Assembly: GCF_001428825.1 (NCBI RefSeq)
Contig: NZ_LMIT01000011.1
Coordinates: 161,588 to 225,587 of the forward strand
DNA from: Nocardioides sp. Root240
GTDB taxonomy: Bacteria > Actinomycetota > Actinomycetes > Propionibacteriales > Nocardioidaceae
DNA: 64,000 bases
Reading direction: 5' to 3'
Positions 22,493-31,087 of the stretch are shown piece after piece. The translations under genes and the position numbers were made by a program. Below the pieces are notes generated by a model, which saw nothing but the letters and a program-made list of their open reading frames with translations, did not search any database and was not told the origin of the DNA. Position 1 is the first letter of the stretch, and each line of letters begins with the position of its first letter.

Positions 22493-23368
22493 TCACAGGG
22501 CGGTCGCGCGCGGGCGGTGCCGCTCGACGGCGACGACGGCTCCCTTGCGCACGTGGAGCACCAGCATCTCGGCCGGCTGGAGGCCGGACTCGTCGTCCGG
22601 CAGGTCGAGCCCCGCGGCGTCGTACACGAGCGGGAGGACCGGACGGTGGGTGCACAGCACGCTGCCGACATCGGCCGCCAGCAGCTCCTCCACCACCTTG
22701 GCCACCGTCTTCGCGGTCGCTCGCTCCTCGCTCAGCCGCGGCCGCAGGTCGAGGTCGAGGCCGGCTGTCTCGGCGTAGGGGCGCACGGTCTGCACGCAGC
22801 GGGTGCTGGTCGACGTGGTCACCCGGGTCACGTCGTACGCCGCCAGCAGGGGCACCAGTCGGTCGGACTCGTGCTCGCCGGCGCGCAGCAGCGGGCGGGC
22901 CGCGTCGTCACCGCGCCATGTCTTGCGCGAGCGGGCCTGGCCGTGGCGCAGCACCACCACGGCGCGGGTGCGGCGTCGTACCTTCAGCGCGGCGGCCAGC
23001 GTGTCGCGGTCGTGGTCGTAGCTGAGCCGCTCGACGGCCTCGCCGACGGGCACCCAGGCGACGCCGTCGATCTCGTCGTTGGGGCGGTAGGCCGTCACGT
23101 CGTCGTCGCCGACCACGCGCCCGGTCCAGTAGTGGACGGTCTTCGTCCGACGTGCGACCGGGTAGCGCTGCGACGGCAGCGGCGGGCCCAGGCGCACGTG
23201 CAGGCCCGTCTCCTCGGCCACCTCGCGGACCGCCGCGGCCACCGCGTGCTCGCCACGGTCGAGCTTGCCCTTGGGGAACGACCAGTCGTCGTACTTCGGG
23301 CGGTGCACGAGGAGGACCTCACGACCGGGACGGAATGCGACCACGCCGGCGGCGAGAATGTCGGGCAC
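22493..23368 (-). CDS. MutT1-like NUDIX hydrolase fused to a histidine phosphatase domain
   Basis: A 291-residue two-domain enzyme. The N-terminal NUDIX box reads GKLDRGEHAVAAAVREVAEE followed by TGL (near residue 35). The C-terminal histidine-phosphatase domain starts with VVLRHGQA (near 138) and includes a second catalytic His in LCTHRP. This is the layout of mycobacterial MutT1, which removes 8-oxo-dGTP/GTP products and dinucleoside polyphosphates. The start is GTG 23368. It lies just upstream of pstS on the same strand. The exact substrate is not proven. Confidence 0.85.
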   Translation of the reverse strand: MPDILAAGVVAFRPGREVLLVHRPKYDDWSFPKGKLDRGEHAVAAAVREVAEETGLHVRLGPPLPSQRYPVARRTKTVHYWTGRVVGDDDVTAYRPNDEIDGVAWVPVGEAVERLSYDHDRDTLAAALKVRRRTRAVVVLRHGQARSRKTWRGDDAARPLLRAGEHESDRLVPLLAAYDVTRVTTSTSTRCVQTVRPYAETAGLDLDLRPRLSEERATAKTVAKVVEELLAADVGSVLCTHRPVLPLVYDAAGLDLPDDESGLQPAEMLVLHVRKGAVVAVERHRPRATAL

Positions 23369-23418
23369 GGGCCTAGGGTAATGACTCCGTCCCGCAGCGC
23401 TGCCCAGGAGAACCGCCC

Positions 23419-24489
23419 GTGCGTCGAGTCGTCCCGTCGTGGTCCCGCCGGCGCTGGATCGCGGTCGGCGCCGCAGTGACCGTTCTCGTCGGCGCACTCG
23501 TCGTCGTGTGGGTGGTCCGGGACGACGACCGGACCCGCCTCGACCGCGCACTCACCCTCGCCCCGGAGTCGACGGCGCGCTACAGCTGGACCGACTGGGC
23601 CGGCGTGCGCGAGGACCTGGGTGCCGACCTGTCCGCGTCGTCGGCGGGTGACGAGGTCGCGGACTTCCTGCTCCAGGCCTACGACCACGACCTCTCCGGC
23701 ACCACCGCCCTCGACGAGTCCGCGCCCGTGATCCAGGACCGGCTCGGCTTCTCCCCCGCGACGATCGACTGGGAGCTCTTCGCGCAGGGCGAGCAGGGCG
23801 CGATCGTGATCATGGGCCTCCCCGACGGGTACGACGTCGAGGGCCTCCGCGACCGGCTGCGGGCCGCGGGCTTCGAGGAGCCCGACAAGGCTGGCGGCGT
23901 GTGGTTCGGCGGCGCCGACCTGATCTCGAAGCTGGGCGAGAACGTCAGCCCCGAGCTCGGCGCGCTGATGATCGACCAGGACGCCCACGTGCTCTACGGC
24001 AGCGACGACGTCGCCTACCTCGAGGAGCGCGCGGACACCGCGCGCGGCGACCGGGACGACGCGGTGTCCGGTGCGGCCGGCGCGATCGGCTCGGCGCTGA
24101 GCGGCGTCGTCTACACCGGCGACCACGCCTGCACCGAGCTGTCGATGATCGAGGCCGACCCCGCCGACCGGACCCGCGCCGACGAGCTGGTCCGGGATGC
24201 CGGCGGGGTGCACCCGCTGACCGGGTTCGCGATGGGGGTGCGGCCCGGCGGCGTCGTACGGGTGGCGATGGAGCTGGACACCGACGAACAGGCCCGCGCG
24301 GACGCCGACAGCCGGTCCCAGCTCGCGGCCGGACCGGCGCCCGGCCAGGGCGGCACCTTCCCCGAGCGGTTCACCCTCGGGAAGGTGGTCGCCGACGGGA
24401 CCCTGCTCACCCTGGACCTGACGCCGGTCGACGGCACCGCGGTGCTGTCGGACCTCAGCGACGGGCCGGTGCTCTTCGCCTCCTGCTAG
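23419..24489 (+). CDS. membrane-anchored extracytoplasmic protein of unknown function
   Basis: A 356-residue protein with an Arg-rich start, one hydrophobic helix (about 13-34) and then a soluble domain presumably outside the cell. The first residues read RRVVPSWSRRRWIAVGAAV. No enzyme motif or lipobox is visible. Two Cys (in DHACTEL and at the very C-terminus) might pair. It is divergent from the MutT1-like gene and convergent with copA. I do not recognise the family. Confidence 0.7.
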   Translation: MRRVVPSWSRRRWIAVGAAVTVLVGALVVVWVVRDDDRTRLDRALTLAPESTARYSWTDWAGVREDLGADLSASSAGDEVADFLLQAYDHDLSGTTALDESAPVIQDRLGFSPATIDWELFAQGEQGAIVIMGLPDGYDVEGLRDRLRAAGFEEPDKAGGVWFGGADLISKLGENVSPELGALMIDQDAHVLYGSDDVAYLEERADTARGDRDDAVSGAAGAIGSALSGVVYTGDHACTELSMIEADPADRTRADELVRDAGGVHPLTGFAMGVRPGGVVRVAMELDTDEQARADADSRSQLAAGPAPGQGGTFPERFTLGKVVADGTLLTLDLTPVDGTAVLSDLSDGPVLFASC

Positions 24490-24502
24490 CCGCCAGAGCC
24501 CG

Positions 24503-26743
24503 TCAGCGGAAGCGGCGCAGCCGGAGGCTGTTGCTGACCACGAACACGCTGGAGAAGGCCATCGCGGCCCCGGCCAGCATCGGGTTGAGCAGGCCGGCGG
24601 CGGCGAGCGGCAGGGCGGCGACGTTGTAGGCGAAGGCCCAGAACAGGTTGCCCTTGATCGTCGCCAGGGTCCGCCGCGAGAGCCGGATCGCGTCGACCGC
24701 GACCTGCAGGTCGCCGCGCACGAGGGTCAGGTCGCTGGCCTCGATCGCCACGTCGGTGCCGGTGCCCATCGCGAGGCCGAGGTCGGCCTTCGCCAGCGCG
24801 GCCGCGTCGTTGACGCCGTCGCCGGCCATCGCGACCACCTTGCCCTCGCCCTGCAGCCGCGCCACGACGTCGACCTTGTCGGCCGGGAGCACGTCGGCGA
24901 TGACGTCCTCGTCCGCGATGCCCACCTCGGCGGCGACCGTCCGTGCCACCACCGCGTTGTCCCCGGTGAGCAGCACCGGCCGGAGCCCGAGGGCACGCAG
25001 CTGCGCGATGGCGGCGGCCGAGGTCGGCTTGACCGCGTCGGCGACCACCACGATCCCGCGGGCCCGGCCGTCCCAGCCGACCGCGACGGCCGTGCCGCCG
25101 GTGCGCTGGGCCTCGGCGAACGCCTCCTGCAGCGCGGGCGTCAGGTGCTGCGACCACTCGGCCAGCAGCTGGGGGCGACCGACGAGCACGGCGTGGCTCG
25201 CCTCGCCGTCGACCAGCACGCCCTGGACGCCGAGGCCCTCGACGTTGGCGAAGTCCTCGACCGTCGGCAGCCCGCCCTGCTCGCGGGCCGCGGTGGCGAT
25301 CGCCCGGGCGATCGGGTGCTCGGACGCGTCCTCGAGCGCCCCGGCGTACCGGAGCACCTGGTCGGCGTCCTCGCCGTCGTCGGCGACCACGTCGCGCAGG
25401 GCCATCCGGCCGGTGGTGACCGTGCCGGTCTTGTCGAGCACGATCGTGTCGACCGTGCGGGTCGACTCGAGCACCTCGGGCCCCTTGATCAGGATGCCGA
25501 GCTGGGCGCCGCGGCCCGTCCCGACCATCAACGCGGTCGGCGTGGCCAGACCCAGTGCGCAGGGGCAGGCGATGATCAGGACGGCGACCGCCGCCGTGAA
25601 CGCCGCACCCGCACCGTTGCCGGTACCGAGCCAGAACCCGAGGGTGCCGGCCGCGAGCAGGAGCACGATCGGCACGAAGATGCCGGAGATCCGGTCGGCC
25701 AGGCGCTGGACCTGGGCCTTGCCGTTCTGCGCGTCCTCGACGAGCCGCGCCATCTGGGCGAGCTGGGTGTCGCCGCCGACCCGGGTGGCCCGGACGACGA
25801 GCCGCCCGCCGGCGTTGACGCAACCGCCGACGACCGCGTCGCCGGCGGCGACCTCCACCGGGACGGACTCACCGGTGAGCATCGAGACGTCGACCGCGGA
25901 GCTGCCGCTCTCGACGATCCCGTCGGTCGCCACCTTCTCCCCCGGCCGTACGACGAACAGGTCGTCCGCCTTCAGCTCACCGATGGGCACCAGCACCTCG
26001 GAGACGCCGTCGGGCCCGAGGACCGCGGCCTCCTTGGCGCCGAGCTCCAGCAGGGCCTTGAGCGCAGCCCCGGCCCGACGCTTCGAGCGGACCTCGAAGT
26101 AGCGTCCGGCGAGGATGAACGTGGTGACGCCGGCCGCGGCCTCGAGGTAGATGTTGCCGCTGCCGTCGCTGCGCTCGATGGTCAGCTCGAACGGGTGCTT
26201 CATGCCGGTCATGCCGGCCGTGCCCCAGAACAGCGCGTAGAGCGACCAGCCCAGCGCGGCCAGGGTGCCCAGCGAGATCAGCGTGTCCATCGTGGAGGTG
26301 CCGTGGCGCAGGTTGGTCCACGCGGCGCGGTGGAAGGGCCAGGACCCCCACACGACGACCGGCGCGGCCAGGGTCAGCGACAGCCACTGCCAGTTGTCGA
26401 ACTGCAGTGCCGGCACCATCGCCATGGCGACCACGGGGACCGTGAGCACCGCCGAGACCAGCAGCCGCTGGCGCAGCGGGGCCGACGGGTCGGGCTCCTC
26501 GACCCCGACTCCGTCGGACGCGGCGGCCGGCGGACGGGGCAGTGTGGCGCCGTACCCGGCCTGCTCGACGGCGGAGACCAGGTCCTCCGGGCGGATCGTG
26601 TCGTCGTAGGACACCTTGGCCTTCTCGGTCGCGTAGTTGACCGTGGCCGTGACGCCCTCGAGCTTGTTGAGCTTGCGCTCGATCCGGTTGGCGCAGGACG
26701 CGCAGGTCATGCCCGTCAGCACCAGCTCGACGTCAGTGGTCAT
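24503..26743 (-). CDS. copper-exporting P1B-type ATPase
   Basis: A 746-residue pump that expels Cu(I) using ATP. It has an N-terminal heavy-metal domain with GMTCASC (residues about 11-17), eight membrane helices, TGES in the actuator domain, the CPC metal site in [13 protein letters not shown], the phosphorylation motif DKTGTVTTG and [10 protein letters not shown]. The CPC motif and the copZ/csoR neighbours point to Cu(I). The ATG at 26743 lies 11 nt inside the upstream gene, so translation is probably coupled. It is the last gene of the copper operon. Confidence 0.94.
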   Translation of the reverse strand: MTTDVELVLTGMTCASCANRIERKLNKLEGVTATVNYATEKAKVSYDDTIRPEDLVSAVEQAGYGATLPRPPAAASDGVGVEEPDPSAPLRQRLLVSAVLTVPVVAMAMVPALQFDNWQWLSLTLAAPVVVWGSWPFHRAAWTNLRHGTSTMDTLISLGTLAALGWSLYALFWGTAGMTGMKHPFELTIERSDGSGNIYLEAAAGVTTFILAGRYFEVRSKRRAGAALKALLELGAKEAAVLGPDGVSEVLVPIGELKADDLFVVRPGEKVATDGIVESGSSAVDVSMLTGESVPVEVAAGDAVVGGCVNAGGRLVVRATRVGGDTQLAQMARLVEDAQNGKAQVQRLADRISGIFVPIVLLLAAGTLGFWLGTGNGAGAAFTAAVAVLIIACPCALGLATPTALMVGTGRGAQLGILIKGPEVLESTRTVDTIVLDKTGTVTTGRMALRDVVADDGEDADQVLRYAGALEDASEHPIARAIATAAREQGGLPTVEDFANVEGLGVQGVLVDGEASHAVLVGRPQLLAEWSQHLTPALQEAFAEAQRTGGTAVAVGWDGRARGIVVVADAVKPTSAAAIAQLRALGLRPVLLTGDNAVVARTVAAEVGIADEDVIADVLPADKVDVVARLQGEGKVVAMAGDGVNDAAALAKADLGLAMGTGTDVAIEASDLTLVRGDLQVAVDAIRLSRRTLATIKGNLFWAFAYNVAALPLAAAGLLNPMLAGAAMAFSSVFVVSNSLRLRRFR

Positions 26744-27587
26744 GTCCTTCGCCTTCCTGCTCGGTGGTCTCTTCGGTGGGTACGTCGGCGGACTCGCCCT
26801 GCTCGACCATGAACGCGGCCGTGCGGACCACGCCGTCGTGCTGGAAGTCCAGCCACAGGCCGTAGGTGCCCGCCTCGGGCAGCTCGACGTGGAAGCCGAC
26901 CTCGGGACCGGGCTCGCCGTCCTCCGGGTGGGCGTGGACGTACTCGAGGCTGCCGGCGCGGATCGCGACCAGGTGGCCGTAGGCGCCGAGGTAGGGCTCG
27001 AGGTCGGTGACCTCCTCGCCGTCCCTGGTGACATGGAAGGTCGCCATGTCGTCGGTGCGCTCGAGGTGGACCTCGTAGCCGCCCGGCAGCACGGCGGTGT
27101 CGTTGACCGCACGCAGCTCGGTCGGCCGGCCGGTGCCGACCTCGATGTCGGCCTCCAGCACCTGCGCCTTCCCGCCGGTGGGCAGGAAGTCGGCGTACAG
27201 GCGCCAGTCGCCGTCGGTCAGGTCGACCGGGACCTGCCATTGGCCGGTCTGCGTGTCGAGCGTGGGGTGCACGTGGTGGTAGCCGACCAGGTCGCGGCGG
27301 ACCGCGATCAGGTGGAGCTGCTTCTCGTGCTGGACGTCGTAGGCGGTCACCGGCTCACCGGATCCGTCGCGGATGGTGAACAGCAGGCGCTGGCTCCCGG
27401 CGTCGTACCGGGTCCGGGCGAGGTCGAGCTCGAGCCCGCTCGCCGGGGTGACCGAGAGCCGGTCGTCGTGACCGTGCTCCTCGGTGTCGGCGTCTAGGGG
27501 TCCGACCGCCCTGCCGATGCCGAACGACGCCGCGAAGACGACGGCGACCGCCACGGCGAAGCCGGCGACCCTCTGCCAGGTGCTCAT
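26733..27587 (-). CDS. membrane-anchored His-rich protein of the copper operon
   Basis: A 284-residue protein with an uncleaved-looking N-terminal helix (about 6-26) and an extracytoplasmic region. Histidines cluster in EEHGHDD, GYHHVHP, VHAHPED and a C-terminal GEGHDH, as expected for metal binding. The body resembles two beta-sandwich repeats, the second holding [20 protein letters not shown]. It starts one nucleotide into the copZ stop codon and ends inside copA, so it is made together with both. A role in periplasmic copper binding or handover is inferred; similar unnamed proteins accompany actinobacterial copper pumps. Confidence 0.8.
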   Translation of the reverse strand: MSTWQRVAGFAVAVAVVFAASFGIGRAVGPLDADTEEHGHDDRLSVTPASGLELDLARTRYDAGSQRLLFTIRDGSGEPVTAYDVQHEKQLHLIAVRRDLVGYHHVHPTLDTQTGQWQVPVDLTDGDWRLYADFLPTGGKAQVLEADIEVGTGRPTELRAVNDTAVLPGGYEVHLERTDDMATFHVTRDGEEVTDLEPYLGAYGHLVAIRAGSLEYVHAHPEDGEPGPEVGFHVELPEAGTYGLWLDFQHDGVVRTAAFMVEQGESADVPTEETTEQEGEGHDH

Positions 27588-27793
27588 CAGGCGAGGGCGT
27601 AACCGGCCTCGGCCACGGCGGCCTCGACGGCCTCCCGCGCGACGGGCTCGGCACTGGTGATGACGACGGCGCCGGAGGCCAGGTCGACCGCGACGTCCTC
27701 GACGCCGGGGATCTCCTGCACCTCCTCGGTGACGGAGGCGACGCAGTGGCCGCAGGTCATGCCGGTGACGGTGAAGGTCTGGGAGGTGCTCAT
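27587..27793 (-). CDS. CopZ-like copper chaperone
   Basis: A 68-residue single heavy-metal-associated domain with the GMTCGHC metal-binding loop (residues about 11-17) and a typical beta-alpha-beta-beta-alpha-beta length. It would carry Cu(I) to the pump and to the regulator. It is 25 nt downstream of csoR, and its stop overlaps the next start (TGATG). Confidence 0.9.
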   Translation of the reverse strand: MSTSQTFTVTGMTCGHCVASVTEEVQEIPGVEDVAVDLASGAVVITSAEPVAREAVEAAVAEAGYALA

Positions 27794-27818
27794 GTCGGGT
27801 CTCCTCGGGGGACGGGGT

Positions 27819-28139
27819 TCAGGAACGGACGAGGCGGGCGATGGCATCGGAGGCCTCCTTGAGCTTGATATCGGCCTCCGCACCTCCTTCGCGCGCGGCG
27901 TTCACGACGCAGTGCGCCATGTGCTCGTCGAGCAGGCCGAGGGCGACCGACTGGAGTGCCTTCGTCATCGCGGAGACCTGGGTGAGGATGTCGATGCAGT
28001 ACTGCTCCTCCTCGACCATCCGCTGGAGCCCCCGCGCCTGGCCCTCGATGCGGCGCAGCCGCTTGAGGTAGTCGTCCTTGGTGCGGTTGGCGATGTAGCT
28101 GTGCTGGTGCGCGTGGCCCTCGGTCATGTCCGAAACCAT
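27819..28139 (-). CDS. csoR: CsoR-family copper-sensing repressor
   Basis: A 106-residue all-helical repressor without a helix-turn-helix. The Cu(I) ligands Cys48, His73 and Cys77 (YCIDIL and HMAHC) have the spacing of M. tuberculosis CsoR (25 and 4 residues). The N-terminus is His-rich (GHAHQH). Two ATGs are possible: 28139, which overlaps the candidate operator, and 28127 (MTEGHAHQH); the second is more comfortable. It is first gene of csoR-copZ-26733-copA and presumably represses it until copper binds. Confidence 0.9.
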   Translation of the reverse strand: MVSDMTEGHAHQHSYIANRTKDDYLKRLRRIEGQARGLQRMVEEEQYCIDILTQVSAMTKALQSVALGLLDEHMAHCVVNAAREGGAEADIKLKEASDAIARLVRS

Positions 28140-28155
28140 ACCCCCCTACCCTATG
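28137..28155 (-). promoter_or_regulatory. candidate CsoR operator
   Basis: A C-rich (plus strand) 19-nt block bounded by CATA and TATG, with TACCC-type half elements, lies exactly at the start of the copper operon. CsoR sites in other bacteria are G/C-tract pseudo-palindromes flanked by AT and TA. The symmetry here is imperfect. Confidence 0.5.
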
Positions 28156-28174
28156 CAGATCAAGGCAAAGGAAA

Positions 28175-28200
28175 ACCGCCCGTCCCGGAGGACGAGCGGT
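28175..28200 (-). terminator. hairpin downstream of the 51-residue gene
   Basis: An 11-bp stem with one mismatch and a CGGA loop (28175-28185 with 28190-28200). On the minus strand it is followed by a T-rich stretch (TTTCCTTTG). It sits 18 nt past the stop of the small gene and before the copper promoter. Confidence 0.6.
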
Positions 28201-28218
28201 CAGCGGGCACGGCGGGCG

Positions 28219-28374
28219 TCAGGCGCCCGGTGAACCCACTCCCAGGATGCGGTCGATCTCCGCCAGCGGCAGCCGGTCGTCGGAGGCACTGGCGGCGATG
28301 ATGAGGTTCGTGGTCAGCTCGACCTCGACGAGGAGGTCGCGGTCCTCGAGGGTCACGTCGAACTGATCGGCCAT
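28219..28374 (-). CDS. small conserved-looking acidic protein, 51 residues
   Basis: A short protein, MADQFDVTLEDRDLLVEVEL onwards, ending in LGVGSPGA. The ATG at 28374 has GAGGGAGGGACTG upstream; an open frame continues upstream but lacks a signal. No domain is recognised. It resembles small unnamed proteins of other actinobacteria by pattern (LTTNLIIAAS then EIDRILG), recalled rather than searched. It is monocistronic, with its own hairpin. Confidence 0.7.
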   Translation of the reverse strand: MADQFDVTLEDRDLLVEVELTTNLIIAASASDDRLPLAEIDRILGVGSPGA

Positions 28375-28467
28375 CAGTCCCTCCCTCGGCTCGGAGCCAG
28401 AACGGTCAACTGATCTCATCTTCCCCCCTGATCGGGGTTGCAAACCCAAAAAGTTCCGCAAAAGTTC

Positions 28468-28499
28468 GTGGAGCCCCGCCGGACCCGGCGGGGCTCCAC
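28468..28499. terminator. terminator hairpin after the cold-shock gene
   Basis: A perfect 14-bp stem (28468-28481 with 28486-28499) and GACC loop, 37 nt beyond the cold-shock stop codon. On the minus strand it is followed by GAACTTTTGC and then AACTTTTTGG, short T-runs suited to termination. Confidence 0.75.
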
Positions 28500-28536
28500 T
28501 GAAGACGTGAGTCTCCTCAGTCAGGCGAGGCCTGGA

Positions 28537-28740
28537 TCAGAGGGGACGGACGTTCTCCGCCTGCGGGCCCTTGGGACCCTGCGTGACGTCGAACTCGACC
28601 TTCTGGTTGTCCTCGAGCGACTTGTAGCCGTTGGACTGGATCGCCGAGTAGTGGACGAAGACGTCGTCGCCGCCACCCTCCTGCTCGATGAATCCGAAGC
28701 CCTTCTCGGCGCTGAACCACTTGACGGTGCCCTGAGCCAT
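28537..28740 (-). CDS. CspA-family cold-shock protein
   Basis: A 67-residue single-stranded nucleic-acid-binding protein. RNP1 (KGFGFIEQ) and RNP2 (VFVHYSAI) are intact and the start [16 protein letters not shown] is typical. It probably acts as an RNA chaperone; paralogues often are not cold-induced. The ATG at 28740 follows a purine-rich stretch. A leader of up to about 270 nt separates it from the integration site upstream. Confidence 0.95.
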   Translation of the reverse strand: MAQGTVKWFSAEKGFGFIEQEGGGDDVFVHYSAIQSNGYKSLEDNQKVEFDVTQGPKGPQAENVRPL

Positions 28741-29120
28741 TGTGCTCGTAACTCCTTGTGTCGGGGCGAGAGCCGCCACCTCGGCGACCCACAGCGGATG
28801 GAATGACACGTCGCTCCGACCCGTGATGGGGACACCACAAACCAGATACGCCGTCGGCCACAATCTCCGCAGGCGTTGAACCTTCCGAAACTGCATCCGC
28901 TGCAAACCCGACATTACCAATCGGCGCCGACAAGGGAACCTCCCTGCTGCAACGATCTCGCGATCTGCCATGAAGGTTCTGCTACGCACACGTGACGGAG
29001 CAGGAAACGACGCCGGGAGTAGGCCGTGTCGGGCTCGAACCGACGACCCTCGGATTAAAAGGTGTGGGGTCGAGCTTGGCCGCGGCGTCGCGTTTGGGGA
29101 GGTGAGCGGTGGTTTTCTGA
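28741..29120. other. non-coding stretch: cold-shock leader region and left integration junction
   Basis: No gene is seen here. 28741-29012 is chromosomal sequence upstream of the cold-shock gene, where its promoter and leader must lie; I could not settle a promoter. 29013-29061 is the left attachment repeat, and 29062-29120 is element DNA up to the integrase stop codon. Confidence 0.7.
29013..29061. repeat. left attachment site (attL), displaced tRNA-Lys 3' fragment
   Basis: 49 bp identical to 41294-41342. It carries the tRNA-Lys 3' part from just past the gene end to the edge of the anticodon loop, after which the sequence departs from tRNA. This is the fragment left behind when an element inserts into a tRNA gene and restores it with its own copy. 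Confidence 0.93.
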
Positions 29121-30389
29121 TCAGACGGCCGCGAGACCGGGGCCGTCGTTCCGACGTGATTCCGAAAGGGCAGCTGAAAGCGGCCCGTTGAGGGCAGCGC
29201 CGACGCTGCCGAGCTGGTCCTCGAAGTGGTGGCTGTAGACCTTCGCCGTGATCGCCGGGTCAGCGTGCCCGACCATGTTCGCGATCTGCGCCAGCGAGAC
29301 GCCCGCCTCGACGGCGAGGCTGACGGCCGTGTGCCTCAGCTCGTGGATGACGAGGTCCGGTTTGCCGATCGATGCCGCGGCCGGCTTCCAGTACCGGCGC
29401 CGGAAGTTGCTCGGCCGCAGGTCGTCGCCGCGCGGGCTAGTGAAGACGCGGTCGCCCGGCTTCCTCCCCTTCGCGACGTCGCGGAGCTCCGGCACCAGGT
29501 CCGGGGGCAGGGGCACCACCCGGGTGCGGCCGGACTTGGGCGTGCCCTCGATGAGTCGTCCGTTGATGTCGGACAGCGTCGCGCGGACGGTCACGGCCGG
29601 CGCCCGGGCACCGGCTTCGAGGCGGTCCAGGTCGAGGTCCCGCACTCGCAGCGCGGAGACCTCGCCGAGGCGGAGTCCCGTGAAGCCCAGCAACCGGACC
29701 ATAGTCCGGTACGCCGGATTCTCGGCACCCTGTGCGACAGCGACCGCATCGGCGAGCTCGAGGACTTGGGCTGCGGTGATCGCCGCCCTCGTCGACCTCG
29801 CGCGCTCGGCGGGCAGGCGCGCGCCCTTTGCCGGGTTGATCCGTAGGCGGTCATCGTGCACAGCGTGATCGAGCACCAAGCTGAGCACTCGGTGTGCCTG
29901 TCTGATCCTTGACGCCGACACGCCGTCGGCCGACAGCTGCGAGGCCCACTTGGAGATCGCTCCCGTGCGGATCGCCGACACGGGGCGGCCGCCGAAGGTG
30001 GGCTCGACGAGCAAGCGCCACAAGTCGGCGTACCCGGCGATGGTGGACGGCTTCAGCGGCCGCCCGGAGGCGCCTCGGACCTGCCACTGCGGCCACCATT
30101 CGGCATGGACGTCTGCAAGCTTCACGTTGGCCCGGTCGGGCCGGATCCACTCCCCGTTGTCGTGGGCCGTCTTCTGGTGCCGAAGCCAACGCTGCGCGTC
30201 ACCGACCGTGGCGAAGGTCTTCGACTGCTCCTTCGCGTGCGGGGGCTTCCAGCGGGCGAGGTACCGGTTCGGGTCGGGCGAGCCGGCTGGGCCGGTGTGG
30301 CCGTAGCGGGCAGAGCGGTCTCCGCTCGCTTTGTACCAGCGGTCGGTGATCCCTTCGGCGACCCTGGCGACCTGCTTCTTCCTGGTCAT
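29121..30389 (-). CDS. tyrosine recombinase (phage integrase)
   Basis: A 422-residue site-specific recombinase that would insert and excise the element at tRNA-Lys. The catalytic domain has the first Arg in [28 protein letters not shown] with the His-x2-Arg pair, GHAD and the nucleophile Tyr in VYSHHF. The N-terminal part has a Lys/Arg-rich segment and a core-binding SAM-like domain ([10 protein letters not shown] onward). The stop lies 60 nt from attL, the normal place for a phage integrase. The ATG at 30389 overlaps the stop of the next gene upstream (ATGA). Confidence 0.95.
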   Translation of the reverse strand: MTRKKQVARVAEGITDRWYKASGDRSARYGHTGPAGSPDPNRYLARWKPPHAKEQSKTFATVGDAQRWLRHQKTAHDNGEWIRPDRANVKLADVHAEWWPQWQVRGASGRPLKPSTIAGYADLWRLLVEPTFGGRPVSAIRTGAISKWASQLSADGVSASRIRQAHRVLSLVLDHAVHDDRLRINPAKGARLPAERARSTRAAITAAQVLELADAVAVAQGAENPAYRTMVRLLGFTGLRLGEVSALRVRDLDLDRLEAGARAPAVTVRATLSDINGRLIEGTPKSGRTRVVPLPPDLVPELRDVAKGRKPGDRVFTSPRGDDLRPSNFRRRYWKPAAASIGKPDLVIHELRHTAVSLAVEAGVSLAQIANMVGHADPAITAKVYSHHFEDQLGSVGAALNGPLSAALSESRRNDGPGLAAV

Positions 30390-30547
30390 TGCCGCTGGTC
30401 CTGTTCGCGCTTCTCCCTCGCCAGGCGGTCGCGCTGGCCGACCTCGAGGATGAGCCGGGTGACGCGGGCCTGTTCGCAGCTGATCGGCGGCAGGTCGACG
30501 GACTCGTCTTCGACCAGGGCTCGGATGCGGGCGACGCTGAGCGCCAT
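30386..30547 (-). CDS. small protein coupled to the integrase, 53 residues
   Basis: Short basic protein: MALSVARIRALVEDESVDLP, then ISCEQARVTRLILEVGQ and a charged tail. The stop overlaps the integrase ATG by 4 nt, so it is made with it. It may be an accessory or regulatory factor of recombination. No helix-turn-helix is obvious, and I do not recognise a family. Confidence 0.6.
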   Translation of the reverse strand: MALSVARIRALVEDESVDLPPISCEQARVTRLILEVGQRDRLAREKREQDQRQ

Positions 30548-30548
30548 G

Positions 30549-30842
30549 TCAGGCCACCTCTCCGGCCACCGCGGCGGCATCCCGGCAGATCGGGTAGATC
30601 TGCTCGGCGATCCAGCCCACCTCCATGACATCGTCAGCCAACTGCGGGCTGAGCTTCTCGAGGAGGTGGGTCGCGACGGCCCAGGCCAGGTCCCAGATCT
30701 CGTCTCCGCTGTCGTCGGCAGGGTCGGGTGTCCCTGCGATGACGCCGACGATCCTGCGAGCCGTGTCGGTGGTGAGGGGCGGATAGCCGGCGGTGCTGGC
30801 CAGGTGCTGGATGCGGTCCAGGTCGAGCGTCATGGCGGTCAT
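30549..30842 (-). CDS. unknown small element protein, 97 residues
   Basis: Helical acidic protein (MTAMTLDLDRIQHLASTAGY; later EIWDLAWAVATHLLEKL). The ATG at 30842 has AAGGAG upstream. It begins the short leftward group 97-aa protein, 53-aa protein, integrase (1-nt gap, then 4-nt overlap). Function not recognised. Confidence 0.65.
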   Translation of the reverse strand: MTAMTLDLDRIQHLASTAGYPPLTTDTARRIVGVIAGTPDPADDSGDEIWDLAWAVATHLLEKLSPQLADDVMEVGWIAEQIYPICRDAAAVAGEVA

Positions 30843-30869
30843 CGAGTGCTCCTTTGAGCTGGGATCCGT

Positions 30870-30886
30870 ATACCCCGGGTGGGTAT
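30870..30886. promoter_or_regulatory. inverted-repeat operator candidate before the integrase group
   Basis: ATACCC and GGGTAT form a perfect 6-bp inverted repeat with a 5-nt spacer, 28 nt upstream of the first start codon of the integrase group. The 245-nt gap 30843-31087 around it holds no gene and must contain the promoter. The TACCC-N-GGGTA form resembles CsoR-type sites, but a phage repressor could equally bind it. Confidence 0.45.
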
Positions 30887-31087
30887 GACGTTGATCACAA
30901 CCTAGGGATCGGACTTGCCCCACGCAAGAGGTGATTCCGCATGTCGTCACCTCCCCGATACGGACCTCGAACAGGACGGGCAGAGGAGTTGTTGCGCGAC
31001 CGGCTGGAAGCGCCTCAGCGAGGCTGTGGAGCGTCGTACGACGCGCTGCGACCAGGGAGAGGTCGCTGGCGCGGGCGATGCTCTCGG

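Noticed and set aside
28375..28461. N-terminal extension of the 51-residue protein
   Set aside because: No ribosome site for the upstream start, whereas GAGGGAGGG precedes the ATG at 28374.
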